The translations under genes were made by a program, and so were the position numbers. A model generated the notes under the pieces. The model was not told where the DNA came from. It worked only from the letters and a program-made list of their open reading frames with translations, and did not search any database. From CAVONV01 sp963697355 (lineage in GTDB: Bacteria > Acidobacteriota > Vicinamibacteria > Marinacidobacterales > DATDRI01), in NCBI GenBank assembly GCA_963697355.1, contig CAVONV010000023.1, positions 1,240,001-1,304,000 of the forward strand: 64,000 nt of DNA, read 5' to 3'. Below are positions 17,965 through 27,004 of this stretch, one piece after another (position 1 is the first letter of the stretch; each line of letters starts with the position of its first letter).

Positions 17965-20430
17965 ATGCGGAACATTGCACTGTCAACGGCAATTCTTTTG
18001 ATCGCGGCTGGTTTGACCGGCTCAGTCCGAGCTCAGTTACGGCCCACAGATCCTGGCGCCGGTAGAACCGTCACCATTGCCGTCGTTCGGGATGGCCCCA
18101 TGCCTGAAGATATCGTCCCGGGGATCGAGAGCGAACTGCGTCAGGTGGCGGCTCCCGAGATCGAGATCAACTTCCTCAGCACTCCCGAGCTCGACGGGCA
18201 ATGGAATCCCGCGCGGATTCGGGAGGCGCTTCGCGCGGCGCTCGACAATCCCGATGTAGACTACATTCTGGCGGTCGGGGCGGGCGTGAGCAACGCGGCC
18301 GCCGAGATGCCGTTATCGAAGCCGGTCGTAGCGACGTTTGTCCAGCGTCCCGACTTTGGTGGCATCCACGAGCAAGTCGACAACCGCTCGCAGAGCGAGA
18401 ATCTGGCTTTCATGGAGCTACCGCACCTTCTAGAAACCGATCTCTCTACGGCGCGCAGCATATTCCCGTTTCCAAAGGTTGCTCACATTATGGTGCCCGA
18501 ATCGTATATCGGGGCTAATGAGGCACTCGACTCCGAGATCCAGGCCCTCGAGCAGGTCGTCGGGGCTCAGCTCGAATTGGTTCCACTTGGAGACAGCGTC
18601 TCTGAATCGGTGGCAAGATTGCCCAATGACGCCTCTGTCGCCTTTGTCGGCCGAACGCCTCAGTGGGCCGCCTCCTCTCGCCGCGAGCTTTTCGAAGCGC
18701 TAACAGCGCGCGGGGTGCTCACCTGGGGGCTCGTTGGCCACCTCGACGTCGAGGCGGGAGCCCTGGCGGGAAGAACACCTGACATTTCTCAGCTTGTGGC
18801 GCGCCGCGCGGCGCTCGATTTGAACGAGCTCATGCGAGGTGGCTCGACGAGCACGTTTCCCGTTCGACTCGACGCCGATCCCGAACTTCTCGTCAATGGA
18901 AGAACCGCAGTGGCGCTCGATTACGTCCCGACCTACGAGATCATGGTGACTGCTCGGTTTCTACACGAGGACGAGATGCGAGGCGACGAGGAGCATTTGA
19001 GCTTTCCGGAGGCTCTAACCCACGCGGAGAAAGGAAATGCTTTCCTTCGAGTTTCCGAGCAAAACGTCCAGTCGTCTTACCACTTGTGGAAACGCGCCAA
19101 GAGCCCTCTTCTCCCGCAGGCGTACGCGGGATTGAAGGGGTCCGGCCGTAACGTGCGCGGTTTAGAGGGTTTCATTCCGGACAAAACGCTCAATGGGGGC
19201 TTCAGCGTACGCCAGATGATCTATGACGACGCGCGCGTCACGGATTACAAATCCGTTGGACGCCTCTATGAGGGCAACCAGGGGGCGTTCGAAGCGGATC
19301 TATTGGACGTTTACGCGGATGCCGGTGGAGCGTTTTTGAACCTGGTGCTTACAGAGATTCTCTTTCGCGTGGATGCCGATAACCTGCAGCTCACTCGCGA
19401 CAACCTCGAGCTTGCGAAGGTGCGACTGGACGCGGGTTACTCGGGACTCGACGAGGTCTACCGTTGGGAATCGGAGCTCAACACGCGTCTGAGCAAGCTT
19501 TTTAGTAGTCGGACCGACATCGAGACGGAGCGGATCGCCCTCAACCAGATTTTAGGGCTCGATCAGTTCTCTCGTTGGCGGCCCGAGGAGATTCACATTG
19601 ATCCGGCCGTGTTCCCGTTCCTCGACGGCGGACTCTCCGGCTACTTGACGGACCCGCAGAAGATGGAGCGGTTTCGCGAGTTCCTGGTCAGGTTCGCCCT
19701 CCAGAACGCGCCGGAGCTTTCTGTCTTGCAGAAATCCATCGAGGCTCGGCAACTGCAGCTCGACCAGCGTAAACGGCGTTGGTATCTACCCGTGTTCGAT
19801 GTCGGGTTCCAGTGGGGCTACGACATCGCACGCACACCGGAGCTCCCTGAGTTCGAGCGCGACGATTGGATGTGGGACATCCAGGCTGCCTATCCCATTT
19901 TCGAAGGGGGTTTTCGTGCCGAGGATGAAAAGCTCAACGCTTCTGAGCTGGCGAGTATACAGAAGCAGGTCATTGATGCCCGGCAGGTGATCGAGCGTCG
20001 CGTGCGCACTTCCGTACGTGCCATCGAGGGTTCATTCCCGAGCATCGGCTATTTGGGCATGGCCGCCCAGTCGGCCCGGCTGAACTTCGAGATCGTTCAG
20101 GATCGCTACACCGAGGGCCTCGTCAACGTGACCGACCTGCTGGACGCGCAGAACGATCGCTTCAACACCGAACGGACAGCACGCGCGGCGGAGTACGCAT
20201 TTCTACTCGATATGGTCGCTCTCCAGCGGGCCATCGGGTGGTTCGAAGATTTGAAGACCGCGGAAGAGCGGAAACAGCTTTTGGCACAGGCGCGAGCTTA
20301 TATCGATACCCCGGCGACTCCGCCCGAAGAGGGCGCGGGCGCCGAGGCCTTCGACCTGCTGGCGCCGGATCGGCTCGACCGAGATCGAGCGACGACCAGG
20401 AAAAGTGCATTCTCGGGGAGGAAGCCATGA
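17965..20430 (+). CDS. Fused substrate-binding-protein-like domain and TolC-family outer membrane channel
   Basis: An 821-residue exported protein. ATG 17965 has AAGGAG upstream and a signal peptide ending near VRA. Residues about 35-330 read like an ABC_sub_bind periplasmic-binding fold: TVTIAVVRDGP, repeated DVDYILAVGAGVSNAAAEMP and SKPVVATFVQRP units, PKVAHIMVPESYIG, SVAFVGRTP and GVLTWGLVGHLD. From about 385 the protein is a TolC/OEP channel with two long helical repeats: LSFPEALTHAEKGN, LVLTEILFRVDADN, then VQDRYTEGLVNVTDLLDAQN. Plain TolC proteins have about 450 residues, so this one is almost double. It begins an operon with an RND adaptor and pump, with which its stop overlaps (ATGA). 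The binding domain may sense or gate the substrate (inference). Confidence 0.8.
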   Translation: MRNIALSTAILLIAAGLTGSVRAQLRPTDPGAGRTVTIAVVRDGPMPEDIVPGIESELRQVAAPEIEINFLSTPELDGQWNPARIREALRAALDNPDVDYILAVGAGVSNAAAEMPLSKPVVATFVQRPDFGGIHEQVDNRSQSENLAFMELPHLLETDLSTARSIFPFPKVAHIMVPESYIGANEALDSEIQALEQVVGAQLELVPLGDSVSESVARLPNDASVAFVGRTPQWAASSRRELFEALTARGVLTWGLVGHLDVEAGALAGRTPDISQLVARRAALDLNELMRGGSTSTFPVRLDADPELLVNGRTAVALDYVPTYEIMVTARFLHEDEMRGDEEHLSFPEALTHAEKGNAFLRVSEQNVQSSYHLWKRAKSPLLPQAYAGLKGSGRNVRGLEGFIPDKTLNGGFSVRQMIYDDARVTDYKSVGRLYEGNQGAFEADLLDVYADAGGAFLNLVLTEILFRVDADNLQLTRDNLELAKVRLDAGYSGLDEVYRWESELNTRLSKLFSSRTDIETERIALNQILGLDQFSRWRPEEIHIDPAVFPFLDGGLSGYLTDPQKMERFREFLVRFALQNAPELSVLQKSIEARQLQLDQRKRRWYLPVFDVGFQWGYDIARTPELPEFERDDWMWDIQAAYPIFEGGFRAEDEKLNASELASIQKQVIDARQVIERRVRTSVRAIEGSFPSIGYLGMAAQSARLNFEIVQDRYTEGLVNVTDLLDAQNDRFNTERTARAAEYAFLLDMVALQRAIGWFEDLKTAEERKQLLAQARAYIDTPATPPEEGAGAEAFDLLAPDRLDRDRATTRKSAFSGRKP

Positions 20431-21500
20431 AGGGGTTCGGAATGATTCGCGTATTTGTCGTCGCGCTCGTTGCCGTTGTGCTGACGGATTGCGGCCAAGT
20501 AGAGGTCGTCGAGCGCGAGCCGGTAGTGCGGCCCGTCAAAACGATCGTGGTCGGAGGCGGGAAGGAAGAACGTCTCTCTTTCCCGGGCACCGTCCAAGCG
20601 TCCGACCGTGCGGAACTGTCGTTTCGTGTCGCGGGTCCACTCGTGGAGCTCCCGGTCGACGAGGGAGAGCAGGTGCGTCGTGGGCAGCTGCTAGCCCGTA
20701 TCGACCCGCGTGATTTCGAGATTGCCCTCGCGGAAGCGAGGGCTGCTTACGAAAAGGGCGAGGCTGACTATACGCGGTACAAGAATCTCTATGAACGGAA
20801 CGCCGTGCCTCTGGCAGAGTTGGAGCTTCGTAGGGCGGCGCGCGACGTGGCCGCGGCGAGCTACAATCAAGCCCAAGCAAACCTTCGCGATACGAGGCTT
20901 GTCGCTCCGTTCAACGGCCGCGTGGGCCGAAAGCACGTGGAGAACTTCGAAGACGTCGTGGCGAAGGAGCCGGTCCTCACGCTTCACAACATCGCCGTCG
21001 TTGAGGTGGTCATCGACGCCCCCGAGTACATAATGGCCACGTTCCGCGATAGGAACCCTCGGAGGGTTACCGCCAGCTTTGCTTCTGCGCCCGGTGTCGA
21101 GTTCGATTTGAGACTCGAGGAAGCGACCGCGGAAGCCGACGTGCAGACGCAGACGTTTCAGGTAACCTTTTCCATGCCGCAGCCCGAAGAGCTCCGTGTG
21201 CTTCCCGGGATGACGGCGGAAGTGAATGCCTACGCTGAAAGTGACGAGGCCTCTTCGACGGAAGCGCTCCTCATCCCCGCCGAGGCGGTGTTCGCCTCCG
21301 CAAGCGGTGAGCCTCGGGTCTGGGTGGTGGACACGGCCGCTCTCACGGTCAGTCAGCGAGAGATACGAGTGGGTCCGGTGACCGGAGAAAACTCCATCCG
21401 CGTCCTCCAGGGGCTGGAACGGGGGGAGACGATCGCAGTCGCCGCCGTGCACCAGCTACAAGACGGCTCCAAAATACGTTTGATGGAACGCCGAAACTGA
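20427..21500 (+). CDS. RND efflux periplasmic adaptor (membrane-fusion protein), lipoprotein
   Basis: A 357-residue HlyD/AcrA-like adaptor. The ATG at 20427 overlaps the TGA of the TolC fusion gene, and GGGGAGGAAG precedes it. The signal ends in the lipobox VLTDC. The lipoyl half-motifs are LSFRVAGPLVELPVDEGEQV and the later VAPFNGRVGRKHVENFEDV, separated by a short alpha-helical hairpin (ALAEARAAYEKGEADYTRY). A beta-barrel and membrane-proximal domain follow, ending LERGETIAVAAVHQLQDGSK. It bridges the inner-membrane pump encoded next and the fused channel encoded before. It belongs to the branch typical of HAE-1 pumps with unknown substrates. Confidence 0.88.
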   Translation: MKGFGMIRVFVVALVAVVLTDCGQVEVVEREPVVRPVKTIVVGGGKEERLSFPGTVQASDRAELSFRVAGPLVELPVDEGEQVRRGQLLARIDPRDFEIALAEARAAYEKGEADYTRYKNLYERNAVPLAELELRRAARDVAAASYNQAQANLRDTRLVAPFNGRVGRKHVENFEDVVAKEPVLTLHNIAVVEVVIDAPEYIMATFRDRNPRRVTASFASAPGVEFDLRLEEATAEADVQTQTFQVTFSMPQPEELRVLPGMTAEVNAYAESDEASSTEALLIPAEAVFASASGEPRVWVVDTAALTVSQREIRVGPVTGENSIRVLQGLERGETIAVAAVHQLQDGSKIRLMERRN

Positions 21501-21513
21501 GCAGGAGAAGCCA

Positions 21514-24500
21514 ATGCTTGCCAAGTTCGCCATCGAAAAAAACGTCATCACATGGATGTTGACTCTCGGGCTTGTCGTGGCCGGCTGGCTCTCGTTTCGG
21601 AGTCTGTCGCGATTGGAAGATCCCGAGTTTACGATCAAGAACGCCATTATCACCACGCCTTATCCAGGGGCCACAGCGCTCGAAGTCGAGCAGGAGGTCA
21701 CTGATGTCATCGAACGCGCGGTCCAGGAACTAGGCCAGCTCCTGCGGGTTGAGTCGACCTCTTCCCGCGGAGTTTCCAGTATCAAAGTGACCATCAAAGA
21801 CAAGTACGACCGATCCTCGCTCCCTCAGGTATGGGATGAGCTTCGGAGGAAAGTCAACGACTATCAGAGCCGCCTTCCTCCTGGGGCCGGCCCGTCGACG
21901 GTCAACGATGATTTTGGGGATGTCTACGGGATCTACCTGGTGCTCACTGGTCCGGGTTACTCCTTCGCAGAGCTGAACGAAACCGCGAAGCTTCTGAGGC
22001 GTGATCTGCTTCAGGCCCAGGATGTGAAACGTATCGTTCTCTGGGGCGTCTGGCAGGAAGCGGTTTACGTCGAGATGTCACGGCCGAAGATGGCGGCTCT
22101 CGGCATTTCGCAGGAAGAAATCTACAACAGGCTCAGTGCCAAGAATTTGCCTGCAGATGCGGGGAGAGTGCGATTGCCGCCCGAGTACATCCCTATCAAC
22201 CCGACGGGGGAGTTCACTTCAGAGCAGCAATTCGGAGGTCTCCTCCTCACCACGCAAGAAGGGGGTCGGCAGGTCTTCCTTCGGGATGTCGCTACCATCC
22301 GGCGCGGTTATGTGGATCCCCCACGCAACATCGTACGCTTCAACGGAGAACGAGGCATCGCACTCGGCATCTCCACGGTGCAAGGAGGCAACGTCGTTGT
22401 GATGGGAGAGGCCATCAGAGACAAGCTCGAACAGATCGAGAACCAGATTCCGTTGGGGATGAAGCTGAATATCATGTCGCTACAATCGGCATCGGTGACG
22501 CAATCCATCAACAGTTTTCTCGTCAACCTTGCCGAGGCCGTCGTCATCGTGCTCGTCGTGCTCTTTCTGTTCATGGGCGTGAAGAGCGGGCTCATCATCG
22601 GCGGCATTCTCGTCGTCACTATCTTTGGGACCTTCCTCTTCATGGCTCTCTACGAGGTCACTCTGGAGCGTATATCCTTGGGAGCATTGATCATTGCTCT
22701 GGGCATGCTCGTAGACAACGCCATCGTGGTCGTCGAAGGCATGAAGGTAAAGATCGAAGCCGGTATGGACGGTCTGAAGGCGGCAACGGAAGTCGTCGGC
22801 CAAAACGCAATGCCGCTGCTCGGCGGTACAGCCGTGGCGATCACTGCCTTTGCCGCTATCGGCACTTCCGAGGACGGTACTGGCGAGTACTGCCGCTCGC
22901 TCTTTACTGTCATCCTAATCTCACTTGGATTGAGTTGGGTGACTGCGGTGACCACGACGCCGCTCGTCAGCTACCTGATGTTCAAGCCGAAGGAAGGTGG
23001 CGGCGGCGCCGCAGAAGACGCCTACAACGGCGGCATATTTTGGCTCTACAAGGCAGGTCTCATGGCGGCGATTCGCTTTCGCTGGGTGACCATGGCGGTC
23101 GTCCTGGTCGTTTTCATCGCGGCTCTCATCGGCTTCGGCTCGGTGAAGCAGATGTTCTTCCCCAATTCCACTCGACCGCAGTTCTTCGTGGAGTTCTACC
23201 TTCCTGAAGGGACCCACATTTTCGACACCGAGAAACGGATGGAGCAGGTGGAAGAGTACTTGAAGGGGCTGGAGGGTGTGACGGACCTGACCACCGCGAT
23301 TGGCGGGGGCGATCTTCGCTTTCTTCTGACCTACGAACCGCTCGGTGCCTCGAGTGCCAACGCCAGTGTGTTTGCTTCCGTCGAAGACTATCGCATCATC
23401 CAAGATCTTGCGCCGCAGGTGCAGGCCGACCTCGAGGAGCTCGTGCCCGAGGCAGTGGTGAATGTACGCCAGTTTCGCCTGGGCCCAGGCGAAGGTGGAC
23501 GGATTCAGATTCGTATCAGCGGAACGGATTCTGCACGCCTGCGCGAGATGTCTGAGAAGGTGAAGAACATTATTAAGGAAGAAGGCGGGCAGGGCGTCCG
23601 GGACGAATGGCGGGAGCAAGTCAAGGTCGTGCGACCTCAGCTCGCGGAAGCGCAGGCGCGCCAGCTCGGAATCGACAGACCTCAGCTTGCCAGGGCGTTT
23701 CAGAGCGCCTTTGACGGCACGCAGACCGGTGTTTACCGCGAAGGGGATGAGCTCTTGCCCATCATTGCCCGTTCGCCCGAGTTCGAGCGCGCAAATGTCG
23801 ACAACCTACAGACGCTCCAGATTTGGAGCCCAGCCGCTCGTCGGATGGTTCCTATGCGTCAGGTGCTGACGGGATTCGAGACGATGTACGAGGACGCCAA
23901 TATCTGGCGCCGCGACCGCCGCACGACAGTGAGGGTCCATGCCGACGCGGCACGAGAGCTACCGAGCGAGCTTCTGGTCCGCATCAAGCCGCGGATCGAA
24001 GAGGCCTTGAACGTTGATCTAGAGGCCTATTTCGGAAAATCTTTTGGGGAGGATCAGTTTGCCAATTACACGGCAAACACGATCCCGATCCGTTTCTCCG
24101 ATCTCATCCCGCTCAAGGATCTGCCGGGGTACTACATGGCGTGGGGCGGCGAGAGCGAGGACTCGGCCAAGGCGCAGGGCTATCTGGCAGCGTCGTTCCC
24201 TATCTTCATCGCTATCATGATCGTCATCGTGGTAGCGCTCTTCAACGCAATCCGTGAACCGCTCATCATCTGGTTGACGGTTCCGCTCTCCATCATTGGC
24301 GTGGCCCTTGGACTTCTGTCATTCAAACAGCCTTTCGGATTCATGGCACTTCTCGGGCTCATGAGCTTGACGGGAATGCTCATCAAGAACGCCATCGTGT
24401 TGATGGATGAGATCAACTTGAATCTCGGTAAGGGAAAGCGCCAGTTCTCGGCGGTCGTCGACGCGGGGGTCAGCCGCATGCGCCCGGTCATGATGGCGGC

Positions 24501-24672
24501 GGCGACGACGATTCTCGGTATGATCCCGCTACTGACGGACGCCTTTTTCGTCGCCATGGCGGTGACCATCATGGTCGGATTGCTGATTGCGACGGTGCTC
24601 ACGCTCGTCGTGGTGCCGGTGCTCTATACGATCTTTTTCCGGGTGCCCTACGAGGGCGACAGTCCGGTGTGA
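21514..24672 (+). CDS. RND-family efflux pump inner-membrane subunit
   Basis: A 1052-residue proton-driven exporter of the AcrB/HAE fold: twelve hydrophobic segments and two large periplasmic loops. The helix-4 relay reads LGMLVDNAIVVVEG, with one Asp kept and the second replaced by Asn. The helix-10 Lys is present in MLIKNAIVLMDE. The N-terminus (KFAIEKNVITWMLTLGLVVA) lacks a signal peptide, as expected. AGGAG precedes the ATG. It is the last gene of the TolC-fusion/adaptor/pump operon. The periplasmic domain is closer to the branch of uncharacterised pumps than to AcrB itself; substrates are unknown. Confidence 0.92.
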   Translation: MLAKFAIEKNVITWMLTLGLVVAGWLSFRSLSRLEDPEFTIKNAIITTPYPGATALEVEQEVTDVIERAVQELGQLLRVESTSSRGVSSIKVTIKDKYDRSSLPQVWDELRRKVNDYQSRLPPGAGPSTVNDDFGDVYGIYLVLTGPGYSFAELNETAKLLRRDLLQAQDVKRIVLWGVWQEAVYVEMSRPKMAALGISQEEIYNRLSAKNLPADAGRVRLPPEYIPINPTGEFTSEQQFGGLLLTTQEGGRQVFLRDVATIRRGYVDPPRNIVRFNGERGIALGISTVQGGNVVVMGEAIRDKLEQIENQIPLGMKLNIMSLQSASVTQSINSFLVNLAEAVVIVLVVLFLFMGVKSGLIIGGILVVTIFGTFLFMALYEVTLERISLGALIIALGMLVDNAIVVVEGMKVKIEAGMDGLKAATEVVGQNAMPLLGGTAVAITAFAAIGTSEDGTGEYCRSLFTVILISLGLSWVTAVTTTPLVSYLMFKPKEGGGGAAEDAYNGGIFWLYKAGLMAAIRFRWVTMAVVLVVFIAALIGFGSVKQMFFPNSTRPQFFVEFYLPEGTHIFDTEKRMEQVEEYLKGLEGVTDLTTAIGGGDLRFLLTYEPLGASSANASVFASVEDYRIIQDLAPQVQADLEELVPEAVVNVRQFRLGPGEGGRIQIRISGTDSARLREMSEKVKNIIKEEGGQGVRDEWREQVKVVRPQLAEAQARQLGIDRPQLARAFQSAFDGTQTGVYREGDELLPIIARSPEFERANVDNLQTLQIWSPAARRMVPMRQVLTGFETMYEDANIWRRDRRTTVRVHADAARELPSELLVRIKPRIEEALNVDLEAYFGKSFGEDQFANYTANTIPIRFSDLIPLKDLPGYYMAWGGESEDSAKAQGYLAASFPIFIAIMIVIVVALFNAIREPLIIWLTVPLSIIGVALGLLSFKQPFGFMALLGLMSLTGMLIKNAIVLMDEINLNLGKGKRQFSAVVDAGVSRMRPVMMAAATTILGMIPLLTDAFFVAMAVTIMVGLLIATVLTLVVVPVLYTIFFRVPYEGDSPV

Positions 24673-24810
24673 GTAGCCATCCGGACTTGTGAGGACGCAA
24701 CTAGCTGCGGCTTGTCAGCGTATCGATTGATTACGGTCATGACCTGGGCTCTTGTGCTGTAGCCGTCGTGAAATACAGCAGCCCGAGCGCTTGGGTCTGA
24801 GAGGTCAACA

Positions 24811-25644
24811 GTGGGTAAGAAGGACAAAGGGCGTCGGTCGAAATCGGTAGGTAAAGACAGCAAACTGTCGCGAAAAGCCTATGAAGCGGAGCTCCTCAAA
24901 CTTCATGCCGAGCTCGTCAAGCTCCAGTACTGGGTCGTCGAGAACAACTACCGTGCGGTAGTGGTATTCGAAGGCCGCGATGCGGCTGGGAAGGGCGGTG
25001 TCATCAAGCGCATCACCGAAAGGGTGAGCCCACGCGTCTTCAGAGTCGTGGCTCTACCTTCACCATCCGATCGAGAAAAAGGTCAGATGCACGGCCAACG
25101 CTATATATCGCAGTTCCCGAGCTCGGGTGAAATCGTCATCTTCGATCGCAGCTGGTACAACAGAGCCGGCGTCGAGAAGGTCATGGGATTTTGTACCGAT
25201 GAGGAATACGACCGGTTTCTGAAATCTGTGCCCATCTTCGAAAAGATGATGGTGGAAAGTGGTATACACCTCATTAAGTACTGGTTTGATGTCAACATGG
25301 AGGAACAGGAGAGACGATTTCGCGCCCGTATCAAGGACCCGCGCAAGACCTGGAAGCTGAGCCCGATGGATGTCGAATCCTATCGACGGTGGTATGACTA
25401 TTCGAGAGCGCGTGATGCCATGTTCGCTGCCACCGATACCAAGTTTGCGCCCTGGTACCTCGTCCGAGCAGATAACAAGAGATACGCGCGTCTCAATTGC
25501 ATATCCCATTTTTTGAGTCTCATTCCTTACAAAGAAGTTACGCGGAAGAAGGTCCAGCTTGGCAAGCGCAACATGAAAGATGAGTACGACGATCAGAAAG
25601 TGTTGAAGCAGCTTAAAGTCGTACCCGAGAAGTACTCGGCTTAA
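24811..25644 (+). CDS. ppk2: Polyphosphate kinase 2 (PPK2), class I-like
   Basis: A 277-residue cytoplasmic kinase that transfers phosphate between polyphosphate and nucleoside diphosphates. Walker A GRDAAGKGG is at 55-63, Walker B is FDRSWYNRAG with D112, and the lid and C-terminal motifs are KDPRKTWKLSPMD and ADNKRYARLNCI. Together with VEKVMGFCTDEEY they match the single-domain PA0141-type proteins. The GTG at 24811 is preceded by GAGAGG. The N-terminal 20 residues are very basic. The 138-base gap from the RND operon has no visible terminator. A link to the flanking efflux genes is not evident. Confidence 0.9.
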   Translation: MGKKDKGRRSKSVGKDSKLSRKAYEAELLKLHAELVKLQYWVVENNYRAVVVFEGRDAAGKGGVIKRITERVSPRVFRVVALPSPSDREKGQMHGQRYISQFPSSGEIVIFDRSWYNRAGVEKVMGFCTDEEYDRFLKSVPIFEKMMVESGIHLIKYWFDVNMEEQERRFRARIKDPRKTWKLSPMDVESYRRWYDYSRARDAMFAATDTKFAPWYLVRADNKRYARLNCISHFLSLIPYKEVTRKKVQLGKRNMKDEYDDQKVLKQLKVVPEKYSA

Positions 25645-25767
25645 TTGGGCGTATTTATCCCATCCAGTTGAATCCTGGCCGCGCCACGAGGCGATAGACT
25701 CGGTCCTGCCCGGGACGGCGTCGATATGCCAAAAAACCTTGAGCGAGCCCAAATGTGTGGGTAGTGT

Positions 25768-25795
25768 GGTAAAGCCATCAGCGAGTGGATTTACC
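25768..25795. promoter_or_regulatory. Inverted repeat upstream of the second RND operon
   Basis: GGTAAA (25768-25773) and TTTACC (25790-25795) form a six-base inverted repeat about 70 bases before the adaptor start. It could be an operator for the efflux operon, but no local regulator gene is present. Confidence 0.3.
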
Positions 25796-25865
25796 GCAGG
25801 AGTAGAGCATTCTTGATATGATGAGCGCTGCAAAACGCGGGTTCTCCGCGAGAGAAAGGGCTGAA

Positions 25866-27002
25866 ATGAGTAGCAATCGAAAGACCGGGTACGTATGGGC
25901 GATGGGTTTGCTCTTGCTAGTTCCGATGGGCTGTGAGTCGCCGGCACCCCCTCCTCCCGCGCCTCCTGAAGTCACGGTGGCCGTTCCCGAGGTGCGCGAC
26001 GTCACCGATCAGGCGGAGTTCAACGGTACCACCGCGGCCATCAAGTCGGTGGAGATTGTGGCGAGAGTGCAGGGGTTTCTCGAACAGATCCGATTCGAGC
26101 CGAGTACCTACGTCAAGAGGGGCCAAGCGTTGTTCATCATCGAACAGGAGCCCTTTATTGCAAGACGGGATCGGGCCAAAGCAAATCTCTCGTCCGCTGA
26201 GGCGGCCCTTCGGCGCGCGGAGTCCGACCTGGAACGGCTCGAACAGGCCGTCAAGACGAACGCGGTCAGTCAGCAGGAGGTGACTCGCGCCCGCGCCGAG
26301 CGTGACCAAGCCGAGGCGGCACTACTCGCCTCCCGTTCCGAGCTCCAGAACGCCGAGATCGAGCTCAGTTACACGACCATCAAGTCGCCCATTGATGGGC
26401 TCATCAGTCGCCATCTCGTGGATGCAGGCAATCTTGTCGGTCAGTCGGGCGCCACCGTATTGGCCACTGTGCGTACCATTAACCCGATTTATGCTGACTT
26501 CGAGATCAGCGAACGTCTGCTGGCGCGCATTCTAGAAGCGCGCGGAGGTCACGATGGCAACATCGACGCCGACGAAGAGGAGGCAGCGGCGACACTCATT
26601 CTGAGGGAGACGGATCATGAGATCGTGGGCCACATTAGTTCCATGGACAATGCCGTTGACACCTCGACCGGAACCATCATGGTGCGAGCGGTCTTCCCGA
26701 ATCCCGACGCGCGAATCTTCCCGGGGTTCTTTGTTGGTGTTCGGATTGCCGGCGAAATAATGAAAGACGCGCTTGTCGTGCAAGAGCGGGCGATCGGCAC
26801 GGACCTTGGAGGCAAATTTATTTACGTCGTGGGCGAGGACAACGTCGTCGAGCAGCGACGCGTGGAGCTCGGTCCCGAAGAAGAAGGTGACATCGTTGTT
26901 CTAAAGGGTATCGAGCGCGGCGAACGGTACATCGTGGAGGGTCTCCTTCGGGCCCGGCCCGGCCTTCCGGTCGATCCCAAGACCGAAGCCGGAGGAGCGT
27001 AG
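25866..27002 (+). CDS. RND efflux periplasmic adaptor, AcrA/MexE-like lipoprotein
   Basis: A 378-residue adaptor. ATG 25866 follows AGAAAGGG and opens a signal with the lipobox VPMGC. The frame extends 16 codons upstream without a ribosome site. Domains in order are the first lipoyl half (VARVQGFLEQIRFEPSTYVK), a long alpha-hairpin of about 75 residues rich in Ala and Glu (RRDRAKANLSSAEAALRRAE), the second lipoyl half (IKSPIDGLISRHLVDAGNLV), then the barrel and membrane-proximal domains. The longer hairpin distinguishes it from the first adaptor and suits a classical AcrAB-TolC-like assembly. A proline-rich linker (SPAPPPPAPPE) follows the lipid anchor. It starts a three-gene operon. Confidence 0.9.
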   Translation: MSSNRKTGYVWAMGLLLLVPMGCESPAPPPPAPPEVTVAVPEVRDVTDQAEFNGTTAAIKSVEIVARVQGFLEQIRFEPSTYVKRGQALFIIEQEPFIARRDRAKANLSSAEAALRRAESDLERLEQAVKTNAVSQQEVTRARAERDQAEAALLASRSELQNAEIELSYTTIKSPIDGLISRHLVDAGNLVGQSGATVLATVRTINPIYADFEISERLLARILEARGGHDGNIDADEEEAAATLILRETDHEIVGHISSMDNAVDTSTGTIMVRAVFPNPDARIFPGFFVGVRIAGEIMKDALVVQERAIGTDLGGKFIYVVGEDNVVEQRRVELGPEEEGDIVVLKGIERGERYIVEGLLRARPGLPVDPKTEAGGA

Positions 27003-27004
27003 CC

